Below are positions 26,860-35,263 of a stretch of 64,000 bases of DNA, one piece after another. A program made the position numbers and the translations under genes. The stretch comes from Parapedobacter sp035556095 (lineage in GTDB: Bacteria; Bacteroidota; Bacteroidia; Sphingobacteriales; Sphingobacteriaceae): positions 310,001 to 374,000 of the forward strand of contig NZ_DATMFT010000021.1 of the NCBI RefSeq assembly GCF_035556095.1, in the 5' to 3' direction. Position 1 is the first letter of the stretch; each line of letters starts with the position of its first letter. A model generated the notes under the pieces. That model searched no databases. It saw only the letters and a program-made list of their open reading frames with translations, and was not told where the DNA came from.

Positions 26860-27519
26860 CTACATGCAACGGGGATATACAAATCGTATGGTGCGCTGCC
26901 CATCCTGAAGGGGGTAGACCTGCACGTGGGTAAGGGAGAGATCGTTAGTCTTGTCGGAGCGTCCGGTGCTGGCAAGAGCACCTTGCTCCATATCATCGGT
27001 ACGTTGGATAAACCGGATCGGGGTGTGGTATCCCTCCACGGCACGGATATCAGTAGGCTTACTGCGAAGCAGCTGAGCGCATTCCGCAACGAACATATCG
27101 GGTTCGTCTTCCAGTTCCACCACCTGCTGCCGGAATTTACGGCGTTGGAGAATATATGCATTCCCGCGTATATTAAAAAAGTGGGCCCTCAGGAGGCTGA
27201 ACGGCGGGCATCCGAACTGTTGGAGCTACTTGGGCTGTTGCACCGCAGAAACCACAAACCCAGCGAACTATCCGGAGGTGAGCAGCAACGGGTGGCGGTA
27301 GCACGCGCGCTGGTAAATCGGCCGGCGGTTATTCTTGCGGACGAGCCATCCGGTAACCTCGATTCGGAAAGTGCCACCGCATTGCATCAGTTGTTCGTAA
27401 GCCTGCGCGATCAGCTCGACCAAACGTTTGTGATTGTAACGCATAATGAGGAACTGGCAGGGATTGCCGACCGTGTGGTGCATATCAAAGATGGTATAAT
27501 CGTGCCTAATCAGCAATAG
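26860..27519 (+). CDS. lolD: ABC transporter ATP-binding protein, LolD-like
   Basis: 219-residue ATPase of the lipoprotein-releasing/MacB-type ABC group. Walker A GASGAGKST, Q-loop FQFHHLLPEF, signature LSGGEQQRVAVARAL, Walker B VILADEPSGNLDS and switch His in VTHNEE are all present. The FQFHHLLPEFTALEN segment is characteristic of LolD, which energises transfer of lipoproteins from the inner membrane via LolC/E-type permeases; those are not in the window. Start at 26860 (MLHATGIYKSYG); the frame extends 19 codons upstream but with no similarity. Confidence 0.87.
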   Translation, partial: LHATGIYKSYGALPILKGVDLHVGKGEIVSLVGASGAGKSTLLHIIGTLDKPDRGVVSLHGTDISRLTAKQLSAFRNEHIGFVFQFHHLLPEFTALENICIPAYIKKVGPQEAERRASELLELLGLLHRRNHKPSELSGGEQQRVAVARALVNRPAVILADEPSGNLDSESATALHQLFVSLRDQLDQTFVIVTHNEELAGIADRVVHIKDGIIVPNQQ

Positions 27520-27525
27520 GACGGA

Positions 27526-28011
27526 ATGGCGAGGACGGTGTTAGTCACACAGGGTATGCGGCCGTTTGCCCAACGGGTGGGTAAATTGCTGCAAGTCGAT
27601 TACGCGGTACGGTTTGGCTCGGCGGACGAAATCCCGCACGTGTTATTGCAGCTGGATAGTTATATCCAAATTCCCGGCGTAGACACCGGGGCTTTCGAGC
27701 ATGAAGTACTCCGGATATGTTTGGATAACCGCATCGATGTGTTGATTCCATTGGGAGAAAAAGAGATCGATTTACTGGACAGGGCACAACAACTATTTGC
27801 CGAATATGACATTGCCGTCTGGCTACCTGATGCTACGCATCCCGGAGTGTTAAACCGCGTTAAGAATCCTGAGCGGCGCCTACCGCTGCTGATACTTGAT
27901 CGTGGTGTTGCTGTGGCAGGCGCAACGGAAAGCAAATACCGTAATACACTGTCGGGTGTGTTTACACAGCCGACGTCTGATGAATTGGCGCTGTGTTGTA
28001 TCGCTGATTAA
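27526..28011 (+). CDS. Stand-alone pre-ATP-grasp-like domain protein
   Basis: 161 residues with no well-known name. The pattern RTVLVTQGMRPFAQRVGKLL... EVLRICLDNRIDVLIPLGEKEIDLLDRAQQLFAEYDIAVWLPD closely resembles the N-terminal Rossmann-like (pre-ATP-grasp) domain of CarB-like ATP-grasp ligases, where the ATP-grasp domain would then follow. Here the protein ends after ~40 more residues with no ATP-grasp catalytic part. It lies 6 nt after lolD and 80 nt before the HAD gene. Assignment is by pattern only. Confidence 0.65.
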   Translation: MARTVLVTQGMRPFAQRVGKLLQVDYAVRFGSADEIPHVLLQLDSYIQIPGVDTGAFEHEVLRICLDNRIDVLIPLGEKEIDLLDRAQQLFAEYDIAVWLPDATHPGVLNRVKNPERRLPLLILDRGVAVAGATESKYRNTLSGVFTQPTSDELALCCIAD

Positions 28012-28091
28012 CTGGGTGAAGCGATCTAAATGATTCCGGTAAAAATGAGTGCTCATTAAACCAATATGATTGTTTTGAATCAAACCGATAT

Positions 28092-28742
28092 ATGTTGACA
28101 TACGCTGATATCGACGTTAGCAAGAAAGCACTGCTCTTTGAAGTGGATGATGTGCTGTTTCCGAAAAAGGACTATTTGCTACAAGTGTATTATCTGTTTG
28201 CCCACTTGCTGGAGTACACGGAGGCCGTGCCACCCGCAGGGGAGCTCACCGGATTCATGAAAACCGCGTACGAACACCACGGCGAGGCCGGGCTGTTTGA
28301 CCGTGCGGTGGAAGCATTCGGTGTAGACACGAAATACCGCGTGCAGTTTGAACGTATGCACAAAACCGCCCGGCTTCCCGCCAAGCTCCTGCTCTACCAA
28401 GCGATGCTGGACCTCATGCGCCAGGCTAGTGCACATGGAAAGCAGCTGTTGGTTTTTACGGATGGCGATCCTGCCATGCAATTGAATAAGCTTCGGCATG
28501 TGGAATGGAATGGACTGGATCAACTGGTGAAAGTGTATTTCAAGGAGGAGCTTCGAGCAAAAGGCCATGCGCCCCTTGATTACTTATTGGAGGAGAATGG
28601 ACTGCAGATGAATGAAGTGCTTTACATCCACGCCGGAGATACGGCTGACCTTGCCATCGCGAAAGATGTGGACTGCCTCGCTGCCGGCCGTTTCCTTGAG
28701 TCCACTGCCAAATTATCAACCTTTCATACCGACAACGAATGA
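28092..28742 (+). CDS. HAD-superfamily protein with Glu in place of the nucleophilic Asp
   Basis: 216 residues with HAD-like architecture: motif I LLFEVDDVLFPKKDY (residues 14-28), an alpha-helical cap (~35-110), motif II-like LLVFTDGDP, and motif IV-like IHAGDTADLAIAKDVD. In active HAD phosphatases motif I is DxD; here the first position is Glu17 (codon GAA), the second Asp19. Loss of the nucleophile usually removes phosphatase activity, so the protein may be a regulator or bind a ligand. Its stop overlaps the S41 peptidase start by 4 nt (ATGA), implying translational coupling. Confidence 0.75.
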   Translation: MLTYADIDVSKKALLFEVDDVLFPKKDYLLQVYYLFAHLLEYTEAVPPAGELTGFMKTAYEHHGEAGLFDRAVEAFGVDTKYRVQFERMHKTARLPAKLLLYQAMLDLMRQASAHGKQLLVFTDGDPAMQLNKLRHVEWNGLDQLVKVYFKEELRAKGHAPLDYLLEENGLQMNEVLYIHAGDTADLAIAKDVDCLAAGRFLESTAKLSTFHTDNE

Positions 28743-30193
28743 AAAAGCTTCACTTCGCACGTCTTGTAGTCTTGTTGGCCCTATCGGGTGCAGTTGCTGG
28801 TTGTAACCGAGATACCGTGATGCCCGAGTTGGAGCGGCCTGTGCGACTCGATACGGACGAAGATCTATTGAAGGACTCGGTGTACCATTATACTTACGGG
28901 TTTTACTTGTGGCAGGCTGATCTGCCGGATTGGTTTGATGACATTCGCGGCCACACCCGGCGGTACAACTCGGCCGATAAAGTGCTGGAAACGTTGAAAG
29001 GATATGCACACGATGAAGCAGGAGACCCCTACGATCGGTTTAGTTTTTTGGATCGGTGGGGTACAGTAGATGCTGAAATCCAACAAGGATATGCGGGGAG
29101 CTTCGGATTGGACGTGCGGTATAATAACGAGACAGACCTGTATGTGAAAAAGGTGGATGCCGGCTCGCCGGCTTACCAGCGTGGCATACGGCGCGGTTGG
29201 CAAATCGTGCAGGTAAATGGAATCAGCGACCTGTCCCTCCCGTCCATGGAGCAGGATAACTTTACCTTCCTCTTCGGCGCATTAGATGCCGGCGAGATCA
29301 GCCTTGTGCTCCGTAAGCCGGATGGCGAAGAGGTTGGCGTGGATATGCAGCGGGCTAATTATAGACTGGTGCCGATTACGAATCAGCGCGTTTTCAATGT
29401 GGCGAACAAAAAAGTAGGGTATTTTGCGTTTGACATATTTGTGTCTACACTCGATAACCGGGGTAACCCAACCCGTATGAAAGACGAGCTCGATCAATTG
29501 ATGGCCCAATTCGAAGCAGCGGGTGTGGGGGAGCTGATCGTAGACCTCCGGTATAATGGAGGTGGGGCGGTAGTTACGGCCGAATATCTCTCGAACCTCC
29601 TTGTCCCGGCGGCTGTTGGGAACGACCTGATGTATACCAATAAGGTCAATAGCGGGCTCGACGGGTTTCTCCGCAGCTATGGGGTTCAGATTGATTTTTC
29701 GGATGTACATTTCCATAAAACCAACACCCTTAATCTCAACCGGATTTACTTCCTGGTTACGGAAGGCACGGCATCGGCCAGTGAACTACTCATCAACAAC
29801 CTGAAACCTCATATGGATGTGACGTTAATCGGCGAGCATACCACCTACGGCAAACCGGTAGGATTTTTCAATTGGAACATTTTGGGCGTAGACCTGTATG
29901 CCGTGTCGTTCCAGACATTCAACTCGGATGGGTATGGTGACTACTTTTCGGGCATATCTGTTGATAAAGTAGCGTTCGACGATCTGACGAAAGATTTTGG
30001 TGATGCGCAGGAAGATATGATTGCTGAGGCGTTATACTTTGCCGAAAACGGTAATTTTTCGTCCGAAAACCGGAGCCAGCAATCCAATGGGCGCACGCGC
30101 ATTTCGGGAAACCGGTCTTATCAAATCAACCGGTCGCTCGATCGGCACGGGCGCAAGGGAATGTTTGCTTTTCCTAATCGCGCGATGCCGTAA
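28739..30193 (+). CDS. S41-family C-terminal processing peptidase-like lipoprotein
   Basis: 484-residue exported protein. The signal peptide with lipobox (LSGAVAGC) gives a lipoprotein. A PDZ-like region lies at ~115-205 (LYVKKVDAGSPAYQRGIRRGWQIVQVNG) and the S41 catalytic core after ~225: LIVDLRYNGGGAVVTAEYLSNLL, and the nucleophile Ser in TEGTASASELLINNLKPH with downstream Lys in TYGKPVG. This is the Bacteroidota 'S41 family peptidase' type. ATG overlaps the preceding HAD stop. The C-terminal ~35 residues are Arg/Ser/Asn-rich and poorly structured. Confidence 0.9.
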   Translation: MKKLHFARLVVLLALSGAVAGCNRDTVMPELERPVRLDTDEDLLKDSVYHYTYGFYLWQADLPDWFDDIRGHTRRYNSADKVLETLKGYAHDEAGDPYDRFSFLDRWGTVDAEIQQGYAGSFGLDVRYNNETDLYVKKVDAGSPAYQRGIRRGWQIVQVNGISDLSLPSMEQDNFTFLFGALDAGEISLVLRKPDGEEVGVDMQRANYRLVPITNQRVFNVANKKVGYFAFDIFVSTLDNRGNPTRMKDELDQLMAQFEAAGVGELIVDLRYNGGGAVVTAEYLSNLLVPAAVGNDLMYTNKVNSGLDGFLRSYGVQIDFSDVHFHKTNTLNLNRIYFLVTEGTASASELLINNLKPHMDVTLIGEHTTYGKPVGFFNWNILGVDLYAVSFQTFNSDGYGDYFSGISVDKVAFDDLTKDFGDAQEDMIAEALYFAENGNFSSENRSQQSNGRTRISGNRSYQINRSLDRHGRKGMFAFPNRAMP

Positions 30194-30254
30194 TAAGAAC
30201 AACGTACGTGCTTTGGCCATACGTTCCTTCGTCAATAATTCGTATATTGCGCTC

Positions 30255-30270
30255 TCCAACAATTGTTGGA
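30255..30270. promoter_or_regulatory. 16-bp perfect palindrome, candidate LacI-family operator
   Basis: TCCAACAATTGTTGGA is self-complementary over 16 bp. It lies 25 bp before the start of the LacI-family regulator gene and just after a TATATTGC promoter-like box (30244-30251), where a repressor could block its own transcription. Confidence 0.6.
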
Positions 30271-30294
30271 ACTGACCACAAAAAGGGATAGCTG

Positions 30295-31305
30295 ATGAAG
30301 GAAGGTAAGCCTGCAACGATTAAGGAAATTGCGAAGCGGTTGAAGATTTCACCGTCTACGGTCTCTAGGGCACTGAATGACCATCCGAGTATTGGTTTGG
30401 TAACGACGATGCGTGTAAAAAAGGTGGCTAAGGAACTAAACTATGAACCGAATCAGACAGCCATCTTTTTTAAGCAACGTAAAACATTTACCATCGGCGT
30501 TGTGCTACCGAGCTTGTCAGAGCCCTTCTTTTCGGCTGCCATCAGTGAAATCGAGAACGTAGCCAGCGGAAGGAATTACACGGTCATCATGGGGCAATCG
30601 CTCGACGACGCCGACCGCGAATTCCGCATCCTGCAAACATTGAAGACACACCGCGTGGATGGTGTACTCATGTCGATTGGTAAAAATACCCGAGATTATC
30701 CGTTTGTCGAGTTGTTGGAAAGTGCCGGTATCCCTATTGTCTTTTTTGATTGCGTGCCGGATTTGGAAAATATCAATAAGGTAGTCAGTAATTTGGAAAC
30801 GGGCATGTTGGAGGCGATTGAGATGTTCGTCTCCTGTGGTCACCATGCCATATCCCTCATTAACGGCCCGCCGCTATTACCCGCCAGTATCGAACGTAAA
30901 CGGGCATACCTCAAAGGGCTGAAAAAGTCGGATATCCCGTTCCGCGAGGAATATATCGTTAATACCGATCTTACCGCTGAAGGAAATGAAGCAGCAATAT
31001 CCCAATTATTAGCCCTGCCGGAGCGTCCGTCGGCGGTTGTCTCTTTTAATGATTATGTCGCATTAGACGTAATGAAGGTGGTCCGTGAGCGAGGGGTTAC
31101 CCTCAATCAAGATATCCACTTTATCAGTTACGCCAATTATCCGCTTTGGACGTATATGGAAAACCCGCCCATGGCATCTATCGAGCAGTTTCCCGGTGAA
31201 CAGGGGAAAAAGGCGGCGGAGTTGCTTTTTGGTTTGATAGAAGCCGAGGAACGGCCGGCCCCCGTAAAGGTTGTGTTTGAATCAAGGCTGGTCAGCCAAA
31301 GTTAG
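30295..31305 (+). CDS. LacI-family transcriptional regulator
   Basis: 336-residue regulator. N-terminal HTH (TIKEIAKRLKISPSTVSRALNDHPSIG, residues ~8-34) with hinge helix region and a periplasmic-binding-protein-like effector domain (TIGVVLPSLSEPFFSAAISEIENVA; VVSFNDYVALDVMKVVRERG). The effector is unknown; such regulators in Bacteroidota usually control sugar utilisation, but no sugar genes are in the window. A perfect palindrome just upstream suggests autoregulation. Converges with lpd, with an inverted repeat between them. Confidence 0.93.
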   Translation: MKEGKPATIKEIAKRLKISPSTVSRALNDHPSIGLVTTMRVKKVAKELNYEPNQTAIFFKQRKTFTIGVVLPSLSEPFFSAAISEIENVASGRNYTVIMGQSLDDADREFRILQTLKTHRVDGVLMSIGKNTRDYPFVELLESAGIPIVFFDCVPDLENINKVVSNLETGMLEAIEMFVSCGHHAISLINGPPLLPASIERKRAYLKGLKKSDIPFREEYIVNTDLTAEGNEAAISQLLALPERPSAVVSFNDYVALDVMKVVRERGVTLNQDIHFISYANYPLWTYMENPPMASIEQFPGEQGKKAAELLFGLIEAEERPAPVKVVFESRLVSQS

Positions 31306-31306
31306 T

Positions 31307-31381
31307 CTTTAGTCGTTTTTTAGTCGTAAGCCATTCGCACTTTGCAGTTGACTTACGACTAAAGACTTACGACAAAAATAA
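31307..31381. terminator. Inverted-repeat region between convergent LacI regulator and lpd
   Basis: TAGTCGTAAG on the left and CTTACGACTA on the right can pair, and the phrases AGTCTTTAGTCG / CGACTAAAGACT add further pairing. It lies between two convergent stops and may end both transcripts. The U-run is weak, so terminator function is inferred. Confidence 0.5.
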
Positions 31382-32770
31382 CTATAAATGAATCACTTCA
31401 CCGTAGGCATCGGCAGCAGCTTCCATGATGGCTTCGCTCATGGTCGGATGCGGATGTACGGTTTTGATGATTTCGTGTCCTGTGGTTTCCAGTTTTCGGG
31501 CCACCACCACTTCGGCAATCATCTCCGTTACGTTGGCACCAATCATGTGTGCTCCTAGGAACTCACCGTATTTTGCATCGAAGATAACTTTTACAAATCC
31601 GTCTTTCGCACCGGCAGCACTTGCTTTTCCTGATGCTGAAAAAGGAAACTTACCTATTTTTACTTCATAGCCAGCATCTTTGGCACCTTTTTCGGTATAA
31701 CCCACTGAAGCGATTTCGGGCGTACAATAGGTACAGCCGGGGATGTTGTTGTAGTCGATTGGCGAGACATCCAATCCTTTAATTTTTTCGACACATGTGA
31801 TGCCCTCGGCTGACGCGACGTGCGCGAGCGCCTGGCCCTTAACGATGTCGCCGATTGCGTAAACGCCATCTACGTTGGTTTTGTAGAAATCGTCCACAAT
31901 CACACGACCCTTGTCCGTCTTAACCCCAGTCTCTTCCAAGCCGAGGTTTTCAATATTTGGCGTGATGCCAACGGCCGACAGGACCGTTTCTGCTTCGATG
32001 GTTTCGGTGCCTTTGGCGGTTTTGATTTGTACTTTACACAGCTTACCAGCGGTATCCACCGATTGCACCTCGGCGCTGGTGAGGATATTGATACCCGCTT
32101 TTTTAAGGCTCCGTTCCAATTGTTTGGATATCTCTTCGTCTTCTACAGGCACCACGCGGTCGAGGTATTCTACCACGGTAACTTTCGTGCCGATCGCATT
32201 GTAGAAATAGGCGAATTCAACGCCGATAGCCCCGGATCCAACAACAACCAAGGATTCGGGTTGCTTTTCGAGGCTCATCGCCTCCCGATACCCGATGATG
32301 CGCTTGCCGTCCTGTTTCAGGTTGGGTAGTTCGCGCGAGCGTGCTCCAGTGGCCAATATCGTGTGCTTTGCGGTATATGTCTTGGTGCCGCCGTCTGAGC
32401 CTTTAACGTCCACTTGGCCTCCTTTTTTGATTTTGGCGGCACCCATGATTACGTCGATCTTGTTTTTCTTCATCAAAAACTGGATTCCTTTGCTCATGCC
32501 GTCGGCAACACCTCGGCTACGTTTTACAATAGCACCGAAATCGGCTTCGCCGCCATTTACCTTGATGCCATAATCGGCGGCATGGTTGAGGTACTCAAAC
32601 ACCTGTGCGCTTTTGAGTAGTGCTTTTGTAGGGATACAGCCCCAATTAAGGCAGATACCGCCTAAGGATTCCCGTTCTACAATGGCGGTTTTGAATCCGA
32701 GTTGGGAAGCCCTAATGGCCGCTACATAACCACCCGGTCCACTTCCGATTACAATGATGTCGTAGTTCAT
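31382..32770 (-). CDS. lpdA: Dihydrolipoyl dehydrogenase (first of two)
   Basis: FAD-dependent E3 subunit of 2-oxo-acid dehydrogenase or glycine cleavage complexes, reoxidising dihydrolipoamide with NAD+. 462 residues; FAD site GSGPGGYVAA (8-17), redox-active disulfide GGICLNWGCIPTK, NAD site VVVGSGAIGVEFAYFYNAIG and the C-terminal active-site base GHEIIKTVHPHPTMSEAIMEAA (His-Glu). Its own promoter box lies ~68 nt upstream. A second, differing lpd gene is at 33737-35143, so the two probably serve different complexes. Confidence 0.95.
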   Translation of the reverse strand: MNYDIIVIGSGPGGYVAAIRASQLGFKTAIVERESLGGICLNWGCIPTKALLKSAQVFEYLNHAADYGIKVNGGEADFGAIVKRSRGVADGMSKGIQFLMKKNKIDVIMGAAKIKKGGQVDVKGSDGGTKTYTAKHTILATGARSRELPNLKQDGKRIIGYREAMSLEKQPESLVVVGSGAIGVEFAYFYNAIGTKVTVVEYLDRVVPVEDEEISKQLERSLKKAGINILTSAEVQSVDTAGKLCKVQIKTAKGTETIEAETVLSAVGITPNIENLGLEETGVKTDKGRVIVDDFYKTNVDGVYAIGDIVKGQALAHVASAEGITCVEKIKGLDVSPIDYNNIPGCTYCTPEIASVGYTEKGAKDAGYEVKIGKFPFSASGKASAAGAKDGFVKVIFDAKYGEFLGAHMIGANVTEMIAEVVVARKLETTGHEIIKTVHPHPTMSEAIMEAAADAYGEVIHL

Positions 32771-32837
32771 ATATCTTCGTTGCTTTCTTGAGATTGATTC
32801 ACGTTTCTGTTGCTGTTCCGAACACGTACGGTGGCTA

Positions 32838-32845
32838 CAAACTTA
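32838..32845 (-). promoter_or_regulatory. -7 element of lpdA
   Basis: TAAGTTTG on the minus strand, 68 nt before the ATG; -33 not clear. Confidence 0.5.
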
Positions 32846-33013
32846 CGTATTTTTTTTAGGAAATTCCGAATGTGGCTGCCATAGTCAATTGACCCGGCTG
32901 GCCGCCGACCATTCGCTTATGGCTTACTACCTACCGTCACATTTCCGTCAAAGGGTGCGGGAGCGACGGGTAGGCCGGGATAAATAGCTATCTTGCGGCC
33001 TCAAATTAATGAT

Positions 33014-33322
33014 ATGGATACAACGAAGAAGACGCTCACGTATTTTCGGAACATCGCTGTAATTGAAGGTATTTCAACCGTCATTCTGTTTTTTGTGGCT
33101 ATGCCACTGAAGTATTGGGCTGATATGCCCATGGCCGTCACCTATGTGGGATGGATTCACGGCGTACTTTTTATCGCTTATGCCTATTTACTTGTCATGT
33201 GCTGGGATAAATACAAGTGGGCGCTCGGGCGCGTAGTTACCTATTTCTTAGCTTCATTGGTTCCGTTTGCACCGTTTTTCGTAGAGCGGAAATTGCGTGA
33301 AGAGACTCAGGTTCGAGCGTAG
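33014..33322 (+). CDS. DUF3817 small membrane protein
   Basis: 102 residues from the ATG at 33014 (MDTTKKTLTYFRNIAVIEGIST). Three hydrophobic helices (~12-33, ~44-63, ~74-92) with the family pattern FR..A..EG.S...L, WIHG.LFI.Y. Function unknown. It is divergent from lpdA and its 3' end overlaps the thioesterase gene by 16 nt on the opposite strand. Confidence 0.82.
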   Translation: MDTTKKTLTYFRNIAVIEGISTVILFFVAMPLKYWADMPMAVTYVGWIHGVLFIAYAYLLVMCWDKYKWALGRVVTYFLASLVPFAPFFVERKLREETQVRA

Positions 33323-33684
33323 GTAATTTCCGTTTTACCATGTGGTGTTGGGTTGCCGTATCCATCTAAGTTCACAAACACTAGTTTTTCTATCGTTAGG
33401 ATACTTTTTCGGGTGATCTTATTGCGTACCTGGCATGTAAGCGTAATGGATGTGCGTCCGAATTCCGTAGCGGTGATTCCCAGTTCGATAATATCTCCTT
33501 TGCGTGCCGAGCTTACGAAATTAATTTCGGAAATAAATTTGGTGACCACATTCGGGTTGCCCAGTTGCACGATGGCATAAATGACCGCTTCTTCGTCTAT
33601 CCATCGGAGCAGTGTGCCGCCAAAGAGTGTTCCATTCGGATTGAGGTCCTCGGGCTTGACCCATTTTCGAGTATGAAAATTCAT
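33307..33684 (-). CDS. Hotdog-fold acyl-CoA thioesterase (YciA/BACH-like)
   Basis: 125-residue hotdog domain with the acyl-CoA thioesterase pattern NPNGTLFGGTLLRWIDEEAVIYAI (residues ~16-39), where Asp (in WIDE) is the usual catalytic residue. SEINFVSSARKGDIIELGI follows. It would hydrolyse acyl-CoAs to free fatty acid and CoA. It lies 52 nt downstream of the second lpd gene on the same strand and may be transcribed with it. Confidence 0.87.
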   Translation of the reverse strand: MNFHTRKWVKPEDLNPNGTLFGGTLLRWIDEEAVIYAIVQLGNPNVVTKFISEINFVSSARKGDIIELGITATEFGRTSITLTCQVRNKITRKSILTIEKLVFVNLDGYGNPTPHGKTEITYART

Positions 33685-33736
33685 GAGCGACTGTTTTTCA
33701 CCGTTTCTAAGGCAAGAAAGTTGGTAGCGATATTAT

Positions 33737-35143
33737 TTACATGTGTATGGCCCGATTGGCTGTCGCGGCAAGCGATGCTTCCCGGAATGCCTCTGTATAG
33801 GTCGGGTGAGCGTGGCAGATGCGCGCAATATCTTCAGCCGAGGCACGATATTCCATCGCTACCGTAGCTTCGGCAATCATGTCGGCAGCCCGCGGCCCAA
33901 TCATATGTACGCCAAGTACTTCATCGGTGTCGATATCTGCCAGCACCTTTACGAAGCCGTCCGTGTCGCCGCTTGCTTTGGCGCGGCCACTGGCTTTGAA
34001 CGGGAAAGAGCCGGTTTTGTAGGGACGATTTTCAGCTTTCAGCTGCTCTTCGGTTTTACCCACACTGGCAACTTCGGGCCAAGTATACACCACGCCCGGA
34101 ATCAGGTTATAATCGATGTGGGGTTTCTGACCGGCAATCCGCTCGGCGACATAAACTCCTTCATCTTCCGCCTTATGGGCTAGCATGGCGCCCTTCACCA
34201 CATCGCCGATGGCATATATACCTGCAACGGGGGTTTCGAGGTGTTCGTTCACGGGGACCTTTTTCCCCCGGTCTTCCAGTGTGATGCCGACATTCTCCAG
34301 CCCTAGTGCCTCGGTATAAGCGGTACGCCCCACAGCTACAATACAGTAATCACCCTCCCATTTGACAGCCTCTCCTTTCGCATTTTCCGCGCTGACCGTT
34401 ACTTTTTTCCCCTTCGCTGTGGCACCGGTTACCTTATGGCCCAGGTAGAACTCCATACCGAGCGATTTCTTCAATACGCGCTGCAATTCTTTGCCCAATC
34501 CGCCATCCATGGTGGGTATGATGCTTTTTTCATACTCGACTACCGACACCTTCGCACCCAGCCGGGCATAAACGGAGCCCAGTTCCAATCCGATGACCCC
34601 GCCACCGATGATAATCAGGTGGTTGGGTACTTCTTTCAGGGTCAACGCTTCCGTGGATGTGATAATCCGCTTTTTGTCAACCGGTAAAAAGGGTAGGGCG
34701 GTGGGCTTGGATCCCGTTGCGATAATGATGTTTTTACCTGTGATCTGCTCCGTCTTCCCTTCCGTACCGGCTATCTTCACCGTATTTTTATCGACAAACG
34801 AACCAACACCGACAAAGCTGTCAATTTTGTTCTTTTTAAACAGGAATGCAATGCCCGCTACGTTTTGGCTAATGACGTCATCTTTTCTAGCGATCATCTG
34901 CTTCATGTCTACTGCAAGGTTGGTAAGGTTGATTCCGTGCTCGCTGAAGCGGTGGGCAGCATTATGGTAATGTTCGGAGGAGTCCAGTAACGCCTTCGAC
35001 GGGATGCATCCTACATTCAAGCAGGTTCCACCAAACGTATTGTACTTTTCGATAATGGCTGTTTTTAAACCTAGTTGTGCGCAACGGATGGCGGCCACGT
35101 AACCTCCGGGTCCACTACCGATTATAATGACATCGTACTGCAT
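33737..35143 (-). CDS. lpdA: Dihydrolipoyl dehydrogenase (second)
   Basis: 468-residue paralogue of the neighbouring lpd. FAD site GSGPGGYVAA, disulfide GGTCLNVGCIPSKALL, NAD region IIGGGVIGLELGSVYARLG and the C-terminal His-Glu HAHPTYTEAFREA are all present, so it should be an active E3. It differs from the first copy in the region after the disulfide and is closer to the mitochondrial/2-oxoglutarate-dehydrogenase type (inference). It has its own promoter box 26 nt upstream and is followed by a thioesterase gene. Confidence 0.94.
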   Translation of the reverse strand: MQYDVIIIGSGPGGYVAAIRCAQLGLKTAIIEKYNTFGGTCLNVGCIPSKALLDSSEHYHNAAHRFSEHGINLTNLAVDMKQMIARKDDVISQNVAGIAFLFKKNKIDSFVGVGSFVDKNTVKIAGTEGKTEQITGKNIIIATGSKPTALPFLPVDKKRIITSTEALTLKEVPNHLIIIGGGVIGLELGSVYARLGAKVSVVEYEKSIIPTMDGGLGKELQRVLKKSLGMEFYLGHKVTGATAKGKKVTVSAENAKGEAVKWEGDYCIVAVGRTAYTEALGLENVGITLEDRGKKVPVNEHLETPVAGIYAIGDVVKGAMLAHKAEDEGVYVAERIAGQKPHIDYNLIPGVVYTWPEVASVGKTEEQLKAENRPYKTGSFPFKASGRAKASGDTDGFVKVLADIDTDEVLGVHMIGPRAADMIAEATVAMEYRASAEDIARICHAHPTYTEAFREASLAATANRAIHM

Positions 35144-35169
35144 GTATTGAAGTTATTCGATTCGATGGT

Positions 35170-35177
35170 CAAAGGTA
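35170..35177 (-). promoter_or_regulatory. -7 element of second lpd
   Basis: TACCTTTG on the minus strand, 26 nt before the ATG. -33 region unclear. Confidence 0.5.
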
Positions 35178-35209
35178 CATAATAATTAGGGTTGTACAGA
35201 ATAAGGAAC

Positions 35210-35234
35210 AAAAAAAGACAGCCTATTGGCTGCC
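35210..35234 (-). terminator. Intrinsic terminator of azurin gene
   Basis: Minus strand: stem GGCAGCC/GGCTGTC (one G-U), loop AATA, followed by seven U. Lies 29 nt after the azurin stop. Confidence 0.88.
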
Positions 35235-35263
35235 TTCCTTTATATTGTTTATCGCGTAGTTTA

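Noticed and set aside
26231..26908. 225-codon plus-strand frame
   Set aside because: Antisense shadow of sucC and the lolD leader.
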